A DNA stretch of 64,000 nucleotides from Scytonema tolypothrichoides VB-61278. GTDB taxonomy: Bacteria; Cyanobacteriota; Cyanobacteriia; Cyanobacteriales; Nostocaceae. The stretch is from NCBI RefSeq assembly GCF_000828085.3, contig NZ_JXCA02000024.1, forward strand, positions 1 through 64,000. Direction: 5' to 3'. A program made the translations under genes and the position numbers. Numbering within the stretch: position 1 is the stretch's first letter; every line of letters begins with the position of its first letter. The notes beneath the pieces were generated by a model. The model was not told where the DNA came from and ran no database searches. It was given only the letters and a program-made list of their open reading frames with translations. Positions 53,823 to 63,578 of the stretch are shown piece after piece.

Positions 53823-55013
53823 TCAATGAGTTGGTAACGACACTTTTTTCTTGGACTGCAAAATCATTTCTAAAATCAGATCGCGATAACGCAGTGCTAT
53901 AGCATCCCAACTAAAGCGAGCAGCATTCTGTCTAGCACGTTGACTCCAGTCACCACTCAGCGCGTATTTGATGGCAGTTGTGTAGCTATCCAGATTAGTA
54001 ACATCACACAAAATACCACTATCACCGACCAGATATCGCCGCATCTGATCGTCAGTAGTGACAACAGGTAACCCGCTAGCCATAGCTTCTAAGTAGACAA
54101 GCCCAAATGGCTCGTTAATAGAAGGGAGTGTAAAGATATCCGCACTGCGGTAAACTTCAGGCATCTGGTCATGAGGGAAAGTCCGAATCGCAAACCGTTG
54201 CGATCCCAGCAACTGGTCTCCCAGTGCTTGAAAGTAGGCGCGATCCGGTCCATCTCCACATATACAAAGACTAACGTGAGGTAAGCGGGCGACTGCTTGA
54301 ATGGCTAGTTCAACTCGCTTATGATTTTTCCGGCTTAAACTAGCCACGCACAGCGCGATTGGTCTTGGTAACCCAAGATTGATTGCTGTTCCCTCTGGTG
54401 TAAATTGCTCAAGATTGACACCATTAGGAATCACACTGACAGCTTGCGTTGGTTTCAAATTATGAGCGAATGTAGCTGTCGCTTCATCCAACACAACGAG
54501 GTGATCTGGACGAAAACGAAGATTCCGGTGCAAACATTTTCCATCTGCATTTAAGCTATTGTGTTCAGTAAAAAGTATCGGTGTCCCCGTCAGCGCTCTG
54601 ACACAAGCTGCCATTGCCAATCCACCATAATCATTGTGAGGAAAAATAAGGTCAGCAGGATGTCTGAGCAAGTGGAGTAAGCAAGGAAAAAAACTGGTCA
54701 GATGTTCCACGACAATCTCAGGAGTTGAGAATTTACCCACTAGCGGTGCAATCAGAGGGTGACGCACAGCATGATAAGCATGAGAACGGGGAATACATGG
54801 AATGGGGTGGCTAAACGAGCCACAAGCAGCGCCACTAAGCAGTTCGACTTCAAAGTAGGAACTGAGGCGGCGAGTCAGTTCAATCGCCACAATTTCTGAT
54901 CCACCACTCCAGTTAACTCCGGTACTGGGATGGACTAAAACTATTCGGTAGGATCGTTCACCTCTCGCACTCAATTGGGTGGTGTTATTGGTGCTAATAG
55001 TTTTTGTGGTCAT
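53823..55013 (-). CDS. Family 4 glycosyltransferase
   Basis: 396 residues. N-terminal YRIVLVHPSTGVNWSGGSEIVAIELTRRL, LFTEHNSLNADG, junction PRPIALCVASLSRKNHKRVELAIQAV, donor site FTLPSINEPFGLVYLEAMASGLPVVTTDDQMRR with EX7E. Standard GT-B retaining transferase. The first 20 residues (MTTKTISTNNTTQ...) are Thr-rich and may be outside the true start. Confidence 0.92.
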   Translation of the reverse strand: MTTKTISTNNTTQLSARGERSYRIVLVHPSTGVNWSGGSEIVAIELTRRLSSYFEVELLSGAACGSFSHPIPCIPRSHAYHAVRHPLIAPLVGKFSTPEIVVEHLTSFFPCLLHLLRHPADLIFPHNDYGGLAMAACVRALTGTPILFTEHNSLNADGKCLHRNLRFRPDHLVVLDEATATFAHNLKPTQAVSVIPNGVNLEQFTPEGTAINLGLPRPIALCVASLSRKNHKRVELAIQAVARLPHVSLCICGDGPDRAYFQALGDQLLGSQRFAIRTFPHDQMPEVYRSADIFTLPSINEPFGLVYLEAMASGLPVVTTDDQMRRYLVGDSGILCDVTNLDSYTTAIKYALSGDWSQRARQNAARFSWDAIALRYRDLILEMILQSKKKVSLPTH

Positions 55014-55241
55014 CGTTAAACGACTTTATAGACAACAAAAGAAATCCTGGAAACTTATTTAGGCTAATAGTCAGCCAAACCAACAATGCTTGGTTAATCA
55101 ACTTTCAAATTCATCTTATTTTTCTCTTTTTCTGCATCAAGGGCGCACGCTGCGCTAACGCTCTATTTGCGCCTATATCCAGAGGACACGCACTCGCGTT
55201 CGTGCTTCTTTTCTACCCCTCAAAGTTGCCTTGGTAGAGTA
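55014..55241. repeat. Spacer with dispersed-repeat fragment
   Basis: A GC-rich piece near 55140-55200 (GCGCACGCTGCGCTAACGC, ACACGCACTCGCG) belongs to the dispersed palindromic family. No gene is seen. Confidence 0.45.
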
Positions 55242-56303
55242 CTAGGTTGTCACTGCTTTTGGCTTGAAATATGTGAGCAACGGTTTTTCTATATATAAAT
55301 ATATAACGCACCCACACATGATAGCTATGATGGAAATAATGAATCCGATAATATTTGAGACTACCAAGTTTTCAAAAAGAGGTAATGGGAATTTACTCAA
55401 AATCTTTGTCAGTTGATTCATAAAGAAACCATGTGCTAAATACACAGAGTATGAAGCGTTTCCTAAAAAGACAAGAAAAACAGGTACATTAATATTTTTT
55501 CTAAGTTCCAAAGAAGCACTACCTATGACAATTAGTGTACAAGGAATGCCGAATAGAATAACAGATGATAATTGGACTATGGTGTACCAAGAATTGATAA
55601 CTGATAACGTATAGAGAAAAAGCCCTCCATATAGAAATGGTATTCCATTGCGAACTTTGTTATTTAACACAACGTATGCGGCTAAGCTACCTAAAACAAA
55701 TTCCAAATTATAATCAGAAAAAAGGAATTGAAGAAGTAGATTATCTTGAGGGAATTGAATGACACCAAGGAAATGAAGAAACACGCCTGATAACCAACCA
55801 ACAATGATGGGAAAAGAAAATTTAGGCTTCAAGCAAATCAACACCCCAAACATCAGGTAAAAGAACATCTCAAAACTGAGTGTCCAACTTACTCCCAGAA
55901 AGCTTGATGAGAGAATTGTTCTATCTTGAGGAAAGAGTAGAAAAGCTTTAATAAACTCTCCAATCCCACGACCATTAGTATTAGGCTCGTAAGAGAATAA
56001 AAAAGATGCCAAAATTTTACTTGTTAAGATGAGCCAGTAAAGTGGGTAGATGCGTGTAAAGCGTTTCGAGAAAAATGTTCCTAATTTCTCTGGATGACCT
56101 ATATCCTTGTAATGAATATAGAACATAATAAAACCGCTTAACACAAAGAAAAAGTCTACGCCTGACCCCCCAAACAAGAACATTTTAAACATAAAATCTT
56201 GATTGACATTTTGGTTATATATGAGGTCTGTGTGGGCAAATACTACGAGTACTGCTGCTAACCCTCGAAAAACCTGAATGAGATTTAGTCTTTTGGCTGA
56301 CAT
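55242..56303 (-). CDS. Acyltransferase (OafA/ExoZ-type, acyltransferase_3)
   Basis: 353 residues from ATG 56303. Integral membrane enzyme with about ten hydrophobic segments. It begins LNLIQVFRGLAAVLVVFAHTD (catalytic-type His), then GVDFFFVLSGFIMFYIHYKD and FFSKRFTRIYPLYW, the diagnostic start of this family. It adds O-acyl groups (acetyl or succinyl in known members) to polysaccharide sugars. Lies 34 bp after the Wzy-like gene. Confidence 0.92.
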   Translation of the reverse strand: MSAKRLNLIQVFRGLAAVLVVFAHTDLIYNQNVNQDFMFKMFLFGGSGVDFFFVLSGFIMFYIHYKDIGHPEKLGTFFSKRFTRIYPLYWLILTSKILASFLFSYEPNTNGRGIGEFIKAFLLFPQDRTILSSSFLGVSWTLSFEMFFYLMFGVLICLKPKFSFPIIVGWLSGVFLHFLGVIQFPQDNLLLQFLFSDYNLEFVLGSLAAYVVLNNKVRNGIPFLYGGLFLYTLSVINSWYTIVQLSSVILFGIPCTLIVIGSASLELRKNINVPVFLVFLGNASYSVYLAHGFFMNQLTKILSKFPLPLFENLVVSNIIGFIISIIAIMCGCVIYLYIEKPLLTYFKPKAVTT

Positions 56304-56337
56304 AAATTTTAAAGTTTCCAACCCAGAAATTTTTTCA

Positions 56338-57804
56338 TCAGTAAAAATGCTTTGGAGAACGGATCAACGTAGTACTGCTATCTACAGTCTGTTCATTCCA
56401 GTTCCACCCTGCGACTGCCATTAAAGTGAACCAATAAAAAAATAGAGTCGTATGACTCCAGATGTTCTCCGTAATCATGCCTACAGGTATCGCTAGAGAA
56501 ATAGCGAACATGATTGAACATAACTCACGTTGAGCACTCCCAGGAGGTGCTGATCGCATCAGCTGGATAAGACGCACACCCTGACCCATAAGAAACACTA
56601 AAAAAGTTACAAAACCAAGTACCCCCCCTTCTACTAATGCTCGGACGTAATCATTGTGAGGAAGCAACTTATTAGTGGCTACATTAACACTCAATCCCAA
56701 ACCGTAACCTAAGAAGGGATGCTGACGCCAAGCATTTAACAAAGTATACCATTGGGAAATTCGCCAATTAAAACTATTATTATCACTTTGGGAAAGTAAA
56801 ATAGCCCGCGATACATCAATATCTGGATTGAGTAGGGGTGTGTTGGCGAGTGAACTCAGGCGTTCTCGTCCAAATTCGGTGCTGGCAAACAGTCCCAGGA
56901 CAAGGACTACGAATAAAACTCCACCTATGAGGTTTACTGGGCTTAATCTGGGAGCAACCAAAACCACAACGAAAGCGGCAATCATCATCAAGCCAAATAA
57001 TGCCTTAGTACTGACATAAAAAAATGCTAGTAAACCTAGCAACAACAACCACACAAAGCTTTGTCTTGATTGCCTGAGTTTCCACCAGGTTAAACCAATA
57101 AATAGTAACAGCAAGGTGACAAACCCATTAGGGTGACCAATCGTCCCTTTGATGCGAAAACCTTCAGATGTCAATGAATCACTATCATAGTTCTGCGCTG
57201 AGAGAAAAGCGGGTAAGACAGAAGGTATGAACATCTGCATCAACCCTACCACGAGTGGTGCTACCAAAGCTAAGAACAGCACAGAGATCACTTTTTCAGG
57301 AGGAACTCGGTCTTTAAGCTGCATTACCAATAGATAGACCATTAACCATGAAAAAAGACGAATCCATTCACGGATGCTGTCTGACAAAAACCCAGCAGTT
57401 AATCCCAACCCTCCCAAACACAGAAGCACCACCCATAAGCCTTGTAAAACAACCCAGCCAGCAAAGAACCACAAAAAGCGGTCAGTCTGTACAGTTTGCC
57501 TTCTCAGTAACATGACTGTTACGTAAAGTATAGTCAGAACATCTAGCCCCAGAGCAAACATAGCTGGTATTTGTTGCCCAGAGAAAGGATCTAGAGACGT
57601 TCGTAAAACTAAAAGTCCGAGAACAACTTGTTCAAAGCTGGTAAAAAAGTAAAAAAGAAATGGTATTGCACCCAAAGCTAAGCCCAAGTAGAGAGGTTTG
57701 GTACTTCCTATCAGGAATCCTGTTACCAGACCGACTACCACACCTGCTAACCCAATCAAGAGTCCCACACGAGAAGAAGGACTGAGGCGTTGTTTGGTCA
57801 ACAT
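56338..57804 (-). CDS. wzy: O-antigen polymerase/ligase family protein (Wzy-like)
   Basis: 488 residues with about 12 hydrophobic segments and a periplasmic loop holding FRIKGTIGHPNGFVTLLLLF and ISQWYTLLNAWRQHPFLGYGLGLSVN...LPHNDYVRALVEGGVLGF. The HPFLGYGLG...HNDYVRALVEGG pattern is the Wzy_C signature of O-antigen ligases and polymerases. It lies 2 bp downstream of the wzc gene, which favours a polymerase role in a Wzy-dependent pathway. Distinct from the Wzy-like protein at 29480. Confidence 0.9.
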   Translation of the reverse strand: MLTKQRLSPSSRVGLLIGLAGVVVGLVTGFLIGSTKPLYLGLALGAIPFLFYFFTSFEQVVLGLLVLRTSLDPFSGQQIPAMFALGLDVLTILYVTVMLLRRQTVQTDRFLWFFAGWVVLQGLWVVLLCLGGLGLTAGFLSDSIREWIRLFSWLMVYLLVMQLKDRVPPEKVISVLFLALVAPLVVGLMQMFIPSVLPAFLSAQNYDSDSLTSEGFRIKGTIGHPNGFVTLLLLFIGLTWWKLRQSRQSFVWLLLLGLLAFFYVSTKALFGLMMIAAFVVVLVAPRLSPVNLIGGVLFVVLVLGLFASTEFGRERLSSLANTPLLNPDIDVSRAILLSQSDNNSFNWRISQWYTLLNAWRQHPFLGYGLGLSVNVATNKLLPHNDYVRALVEGGVLGFVTFLVFLMGQGVRLIQLMRSAPPGSAQRELCSIMFAISLAIPVGMITENIWSHTTLFFYWFTLMAVAGWNWNEQTVDSSTTLIRSPKHFY

Positions 57805-57806
57805 TA

Positions 57807-59990
57807 TTACCTCTGCCTCATGCCGTTCGCAGAATTTCTACTACTATCTCCCGCACCAATCAATTGCTTCTGAGACTTGGGTAGTCGAGGTCGGTAACGA
57901 TAAGTCGGATAACGGTAGTTTTGTGTCAGATGTGTCATTCCATTCACCACGACTCCCAGGATAGATATCCGATTTTGTGTTAATTCCCGTACACATCTTG
58001 AGAGAACTTCTTTATCTGTAAAGCCTGGACGTGTGACCAGCATAAGTCCATTACCTTCTTGAGCTAATGTTAATGCATCCGCACAAGCAGTTAAGGGAGG
58101 TGTATCTATTATCACTAAATCATAATTTTCAGCCGCTTCTGCCATCAAGGATTTCATCGCGATGGACTCTAGCAATTGCGAGGGACGCCCGTGTAATTCG
58201 CCACAAGTCAAGACATCTAGGTTCTCAATATCTGTTGGCTGCACGGCATCCAGCAAGGATATATTTCCTTCTAGGACATCGGTAATCCCTGGACCAGGAG
58301 CTAGATTGAATAGTGTGTGCTGGGAAGGTCTTCGCAAATCTGCATCAATAATCAATGTTCGCCAAGATAGCATACCTACAACGGCAGCAAGGTGTGATGC
58401 GACAACAGATTTACCTTCTCCAGAGATAGTACTACTAACAACGATTGCCCGCAATTGTTCCGATCTCCGAAACTCCAAAGTTTTGAAGAGTGTGCGGTAA
58501 GGTTCAATCAACTCCATATTATCTAAGAATTGATTGGCTGGCTCAAGAACAAGCGTTTTCGCTGGTAAGCGTGGTAAAATTCCTAGCAATGGTAGCTGTA
58601 GTAGTTCTTCGGCTTCGGTAGCATCGCGTAGTGTATTATCCATCACCTCTAGAAGTAACACAACGCCAACGGCTAGCATTGTTCCAAACGCAGCAGCAAG
58701 CGCTAATACCACTTTTTGCTTGGGTTGGGATGGTGATGATGGTGCGACAGCATTTTCGATCGCACGAATGTTGCTCACCTTTTGGGCTTCTGTCAGCCGT
58801 GCTTCTTCAAGTTTGCCTTGTAGAAACTTCAAAGATGCTGCGGCTTCTTCCCGTTTGCGGGTGAGTATAGTGAGTTGTTGCTGTTTAATGGGTAGTTGAG
58901 CAAGACGATTCTGGAGATCGGCTTCCTTTTTCTGCAACAGTGTTAGTCTCTCTTTGACTGCAGACTCTTCAATCCTATTGAGGATAAATTTGGAGTTGAG
59001 TTCTTGAGAGAGTTGATCACCAGCGAAATTTTTTGTGGAGACGCTTTGATCTTTTGTGGATACGCGAGCCAGTTGTTCTGATAAGACTTTACGCAAAGCA
59101 TCTCGTTCTCCAACTAAGTTTGCCACAACTGGATGATTTTCTGTGAAGCGCAAACGAGCTTCGATGATCTTATTCTCCAGTTCTGATAACTTAGCTCGCA
59201 ACTTCTTGATTTCATCGTCTTGTCCGCTGCGAACGGATGAATAGGCGTTGTTCAGGTTTCCGGCGTTGGTAATTTGTCCCAAAGATGCGTCTTTTGTTTT
59301 TATCTCTTGAAGTTGAGCTGATAGAGTACGCTCTTGGTGTTCCAGAGTCGCTATACTCTGTACTAAGCTTTTTGTTTGTTCTTCAACGGAGACAATACCG
59401 CTCGATTTTCTGTATTTGTTTTCAAGATCTTCAGCTTGTAGCAGCTTTTTTTCAGCCTCGGGTACTTGTTTTTGTTCCAAAAATTGCTTGACTTTTGTAG
59501 CTTCAAGACCGATACTTTTTACATTGTCCTCAACCATCGCTTGAGAAACGGCATTGAGTACCTTTGCAGCAAGCTGAGGATCGCGAGATTGATAACTCAG
59601 TTCCAAGATATTGGTTGCTGGAACAATTTTGACTTTTAAATTATGACTGAGTTCTGCAGTTGATACAGGACTTAGAGATAAATTACCTTTTGTTTGGGGA
59701 AAAGCAATTGCGATCGCTCGTTCGAGAACACGTTGCGACTTGATCAGTTCTGCTTGGTCTGCCAAGGGACTAATTCCTGGTGCGTTTGCAGACACTTGGG
59801 TGAGATCACGACCTAATTCTGAGACACTTACTCTTTTGTCGTCCAGCATCAGTCGTGCATAAGCTTCATATTTACTTGGGGTGACTGCCAGATATGCGAT
59901 CGCCCCACCCATCACAGCAACAAATGCAGCTACTGCGGGAAGACTTCGCCGCCTCAGCACTGCTAGTACACTTGATATTCCTTTTTCCAT
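57807..59990 (-). CDS. wzc: Polysaccharide co-polymerase / tyrosine autokinase (Wzc-like)
   Basis: 727 residues from ATG 59990 (GAGGG 8 nt upstream); the open frame to 60020 lies in a tandem repeat. N-terminal membrane segment plus Wzz domain (about 15-110), long coiled coil (about 160-400), second membrane segment (about 427-449), then the BY-kinase: Walker A SGEGKS (523-528), Walker A' LIIDADLRRP (546-555), Walker B LVIIDTPP (625-632), and a C-terminal Tyr cluster NYRYPTYRY (691-699) for autophosphorylation. It controls chain length and export in Wzy-dependent polymers. No wza or phosphatase gene is next to it. Confidence 0.93.
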   Translation of the reverse strand: MEKGISSVLAVLRRRSLPAVAAFVAVMGGAIAYLAVTPSKYEAYARLMLDDKRVSVSELGRDLTQVSANAPGISPLADQAELIKSQRVLERAIAIAFPQTKGNLSLSPVSTAELSHNLKVKIVPATNILELSYQSRDPQLAAKVLNAVSQAMVEDNVKSIGLEATKVKQFLEQKQVPEAEKKLLQAEDLENKYRKSSGIVSVEEQTKSLVQSIATLEHQERTLSAQLQEIKTKDASLGQITNAGNLNNAYSSVRSGQDDEIKKLRAKLSELENKIIEARLRFTENHPVVANLVGERDALRKVLSEQLARVSTKDQSVSTKNFAGDQLSQELNSKFILNRIEESAVKERLTLLQKKEADLQNRLAQLPIKQQQLTILTRKREEAAASLKFLQGKLEEARLTEAQKVSNIRAIENAVAPSSPSQPKQKVVLALAAAFGTMLAVGVVLLLEVMDNTLRDATEAEELLQLPLLGILPRLPAKTLVLEPANQFLDNMELIEPYRTLFKTLEFRRSEQLRAIVVSSTISGEGKSVVASHLAAVVGMLSWRTLIIDADLRRPSQHTLFNLAPGPGITDVLEGNISLLDAVQPTDIENLDVLTCGELHGRPSQLLESIAMKSLMAEAAENYDLVIIDTPPLTACADALTLAQEGNGLMLVTRPGFTDKEVLSRCVRELTQNRISILGVVVNGMTHLTQNYRYPTYRYRPRLPKSQKQLIGAGDSSRNSANGMRQR

Positions 59991-60009
59991 CACATATTTC
60001 CCTCTTGTT

Positions 60010-60047
60010 TCATGAGTCATGAGTCATGATTCATGACTCATGATTCA
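60010..60047. repeat. Heptanucleotide tandem array (TCATGAN)n
   Basis: Five copies of a 7-base unit TCATGA plus G, T or C, just upstream of the wzc gene on the - strand. Another member of the 7-mer arrays seen at 41275 and 47724. The unit contains TCATGA, which is self-complementary, so the array is also near-palindromic. Confidence 0.8.
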
Positions 60048-60256
60048 AAATTAATTTGAACAAATAACTTGGTTGAGTTTGCCCTATGCCTACAGCACAG
60101 TTGTACCGTAAGTACTGCGGATGCAGTACACTTTGCGAAAAGCGCCAGTCGCCTATCCCTAGAGTTTCCTCGTGGACTGCCCTAAGCAGTCGCACTCCTG
60201 TTGGAAACTGACTTGGCACTGTGGGATGACAAATGACAAACGACTACCTTGAGTGC

Positions 60257-61447
60257 TTATTTTTTCCCCAGAACCTCTGCAAGTCCAGTTTGGTTTTGTT
60301 TGTAAATATGTATTGGTTCACAGGAGGTTTGAAGTGTTGTGTAGAGTTTTAGGGTTTCCGAGGTGATGTGATCCCAGCTATAATTCAGTTGTACGTGCTT
60401 TTTTGCATGCACAGCCATCGCTCTTAGTTCTTGTGGATGATTGACTGCCCAGTTAATGGTGCTAATCAAAGAGGTGAGGTTTCCTGCTTCAAAGAGTTTT
60501 CCGCGACCTCCACTAATTAATTGCTTATGAGGTGGGATGTCGCTTGCTACGACTGGTATCTCTTCCTCCATTGCCTCTAACATAGCTAGAGGTAGTCCTT
60601 CTAGATTAGAGGGAAGAACAAATAACCCTGCTCCCCGGACAATTTCCCAAAGACGTTGTCCCCTCAGTTCGCCTGCAAAGACAATATTTGGATTATTTGC
60701 TACCTTTTGTAACAGTTGTGAAGTGAATGATTTCGTATCGCTTACACCGCCAGCTAGAACCAGTTTCCATCCAGGAGGATTCAAAGCAGTAAAAGCGTCA
60801 ACCAGCAAGTCAGGACACTTTTCTGGTACAAGTCTACCCAAAAAGACAATATAGCGCTTTTGCTCAAGACCTAATTGAGTACCGTAACCAAAATTGGGGT
60901 CTGACTCACCATACCTGGCTGGGGCATTGGGAATGTAGACTGTGTTCCTACCATAAGTTTGTGAAAAGTAGGTTTGCAGCACATTAGATACGACAATCAA
61001 TCCGTCAGCGAAACGAACTGCAGCCTTCTCTCCCATTTGAATAACGCGAGTTGAAAAGCTGCCCCATTTAGCACGTTGCCAATCTAAACCTTGACAGGTT
61101 ACAACAATCTTTGCACTATTGATAAGTTTTGGTAAACAAGTGAATAGAGATGGACCCAGAGCGTGGAAATGAATGATATCGTATTTTGTGGTGGAGGCTG
61201 CGATCGCTCCTAATGCCGACGTCACCAGAGCATCCACTCCTCTTAAACCAAAACCAGGTAAAGAGATAACTTGGACGCCCTGATAGTCATAACGCTCTTG
61301 CCAGGAACTGTCCGTATAAGAGGAGCGGGCAAATAAATCAACAGAGTGTCCTTGTTTTACCATACGAGGATACACTTCTGCGCAGTAATGCTCAATGCCG
61401 CCCTGTTTGGGAGGTAGACCTTTTGCACCAATGACAGCAATTTTCAT
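60257..61447 (-). CDS. Family 4 glycosyltransferase
   Basis: 396 residues. MKIAVIGAKGLPPKQGGIEHYCAEVYPRMVKQGH at the N-terminus, RYIVFLGRLVPEKCPDLLVDAF at the domain junction, and the donor site LPSNLEGLPLAMLEAMEEEIPVVASDI with EX7E. The KGLPPKQGGIEHY start is typical of a GT4 group that includes rhamnosyl- and fucosyl-transferases (AviGT4-like). Donor not assigned. Upstream of wzc by 266 bp, same strand. Confidence 0.92.
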   Translation of the reverse strand: MKIAVIGAKGLPPKQGGIEHYCAEVYPRMVKQGHSVDLFARSSYTDSSWQERYDYQGVQVISLPGFGLRGVDALVTSALGAIAASTTKYDIIHFHALGPSLFTCLPKLINSAKIVVTCQGLDWQRAKWGSFSTRVIQMGEKAAVRFADGLIVVSNVLQTYFSQTYGRNTVYIPNAPARYGESDPNFGYGTQLGLEQKRYIVFLGRLVPEKCPDLLVDAFTALNPPGWKLVLAGGVSDTKSFTSQLLQKVANNPNIVFAGELRGQRLWEIVRGAGLFVLPSNLEGLPLAMLEAMEEEIPVVASDIPPHKQLISGGRGKLFEAGNLTSLISTINWAVNHPQELRAMAVHAKKHVQLNYSWDHITSETLKLYTTLQTSCEPIHIYKQNQTGLAEVLGKK

Positions 61448-61671
61448 ACTAGTTAAGCCGTGCTAGTTTTGCGATGGAAAAGCATGTACAAATCGAAATC
61501 AAGTTACATTCCGTAACAGTGATGGAAACAAGAACACAGGACGTGGGAACACAAAAAAGATCTGTTTCTTTGTTTCAAATTTTTGAACTCTAAAAAAGCA
61601 TTGCCTCTCCCTGATAACTATAATTTTTCGTCTTTTTATTTCTTAGTTTTTGTTTTAACAGCGAATTGTGT

Positions 61672-62889
61672 TCATACCGGAATAGCAATGCTATTGCGCC
61701 GTTCCCAGCGATTTAACATTTCGCTGTAAACTTGTTGAACAACCGATCTCGCTGCATAAGGGTTTGCAGTCCGCACGCAAGATTCTGTCGGATAATCTCC
61801 TGGATGTAGAAGCACCTTTCGTAAAGCATCTGCTATGCACGCAGGCGTTCGTTCAGAACAAACAACCCCACTGTCAGCAGTCAGTAATTTTGGGGTTTCA
61901 CCACATTGAGTCGTGACGACTGGAGTCCCACTCCCAAGCGCTTCTAAAACCACCAAAGGCAGACCTTCGTATGCACTACTGAGGACAAAAACATTGCAGA
62001 CACGATGAAGCTGTGCAAGTTGACTTTGAGTCACTGCTCCCAGCATTGTAATCTTATCTACAAGTCCTAGTCTTGCAATTTCCGCACGGATTTCTACTCC
62101 TAACTCGCCATCCCCTGCTATAAGTAGGTGAATATGAGGCTCATTTAAAGTAGCAAATGCACGTACCAGCAGAATGGGGTCTTTTTGAGGATGAAGCCTC
62201 CCAGCAAATAAAATAAAACGAGTCTGTTCATCCACACCTAGCCGAGACGCCAGTTCTCGCCTTTTGATTTCTCGTTCATCTTCTCTTAACGGGTAAAAAA
62301 TTCCATTGTCAAAAGAATTTTTGATGTACGCAATTCGGTCTTGCAAGTTCGGATAACGCTGCTTATATAATTGCGCGGCATCAGTATTACACGAGAGAAT
62401 TTGGCTAAACTGGCGAACTAACAGACCTTCTAATGCAAAATATGCAGCGGGAAATCTTCGCCAAAGAATTGCTTTTTTATCACCACGCGCTTGCATTTGC
62501 GTCTGTATATCATTGTGGATAAACAGAGTTTTCTCTCCCTGCCAATTGAGAGCTGCTATTGTTGGCTCTATCCTGTGAAAATGCATAAAGTCAGAAGCAA
62601 AACAACGCCCTAATAGAGCTGCTGTATATTTGAGGGTTGTTGGGATCAAACTTCGGACATTATCATCTTGCAGTGTAAATAAAGGCAAAAAATGAATTTC
62701 TCTGCCTGCAAATTCTGCTTGTTGCCATTCACCAACAGGGTTTTTTGGATCAACATTTGTTCCTACGAGTTTTACCTCAAACTCGCTTGGAGCATATTTG
62801 ATAAATGTATTTATGAGTGTTTGTATACCTCCAATTGTGGCGTTCCAAGGATTGAATTGGTAAAAAATCGTGAGAACAGGTTTACGCAT
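61672..62889 (-). CDS. Family 4 glycosyltransferase
   Basis: 405 residues from ATG 62889 (MRKPVLTIFYQF); the frame is open to 62907 without an ATG. FYQFNPWNATIGGIQTLINTFIKY, TLFIHNDIQTQ, RFILFAGRLHPQKDPILLVRAF, and donor site LSSAYEGLPLVVLEALGSGTPVVTTQCGE with EX7E. Standard GT-B enzyme. It is the most upstream gene of the - strand polysaccharide locus, with a long AT-rich leader. Donor unknown. Confidence 0.92.
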   Translation of the reverse strand: MRKPVLTIFYQFNPWNATIGGIQTLINTFIKYAPSEFEVKLVGTNVDPKNPVGEWQQAEFAGREIHFLPLFTLQDDNVRSLIPTTLKYTAALLGRCFASDFMHFHRIEPTIAALNWQGEKTLFIHNDIQTQMQARGDKKAILWRRFPAAYFALEGLLVRQFSQILSCNTDAAQLYKQRYPNLQDRIAYIKNSFDNGIFYPLREDEREIKRRELASRLGVDEQTRFILFAGRLHPQKDPILLVRAFATLNEPHIHLLIAGDGELGVEIRAEIARLGLVDKITMLGAVTQSQLAQLHRVCNVFVLSSAYEGLPLVVLEALGSGTPVVTTQCGETPKLLTADSGVVCSERTPACIADALRKVLLHPGDYPTESCVRTANPYAARSVVQQVYSEMLNRWERRNSIAIPV

Positions 62890-62907
62890 GGAAACTACCC
62901 TGCACAA

Positions 62908-63578
62908 CTTTTGTACAAAAGATCAAATGTTTTTTAATTGTCAAAAATGTCAAAAAGCACTCAAAAACTTTAAATATATCCTCCTACACATTATAGAAAT
63001 TTGAGCGTTTTTGCATTCCTCCGATAGTCATAATCATCATAATCAACTGGGAACTCTATCAGTATTATGTTGGCATATTGTAAGATTTATAACCACTGTC
63101 GTACAAACACAGAAAAGGTTTTTTACCTTCAAAAAAGGCACATAATTTCTCTGTAATTTTTACACTTAGGTCTGATTACATTTATCAAATAGTAATATTT
63201 CGGAAGCCAATTTTTACTTGCTCAATGTTTTCTTGACATAAAATTTATACAAAAAGTCGAAAATTTACATTAAAAATATCAACATTATGGTATGCTTTTT
63301 ATTTGATATACTTATAAATAAAAAAAGAAACTTTACAACAACTTAATAAAGCCAATTGTAAAAAAAAGGATGTTTTGACCTCTGTCTACGCCCAAACGTG
63401 AAAAGATGCTTGAAGAAAGCAGAAGTATTTAAAGCACCTATGCTGAAGGTGAGACAATGAGTGGGGAATTCAAACCCCAATCAGAGTCTTGACCACTAAA
63501 TCGCAGATCTAGTGGTCAAGAGCACAGCAATATTCGCTACCGCATGGAATACGCAAATGGGAAGCGCTATTGTATCTG
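62908..63578. promoter_or_regulatory. AT-rich spacer, likely promoter region of the - strand polysaccharide genes
   Basis: About 670 bp, very AT-rich (63180-63370), with no gene in either strand. It should hold the promoter of the GT4 gene at 61672-62889 and so of the downstream cluster. No single -35/-10 pair stands out. Toward 63460 it becomes mixed and ends in two inverted repeats (63462-63479 and 63488-63520). Confidence 0.4.
63488..63520 (-). terminator. 11-bp inverted repeat downstream of the HEAT-repeat gene
   Basis: CTTGACCACTA (63488-63498) and TAGTGGTCAAG (63510-63520) form a perfect 11-bp stem with an 11-nt loop, about 60 bp after the stop at 63579 on the - strand. A T-run is missing, so termination is possible but not certain. 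A second, weaker stem TGGGG...CCCCA lies at 63462-63479. Confidence 0.5.
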
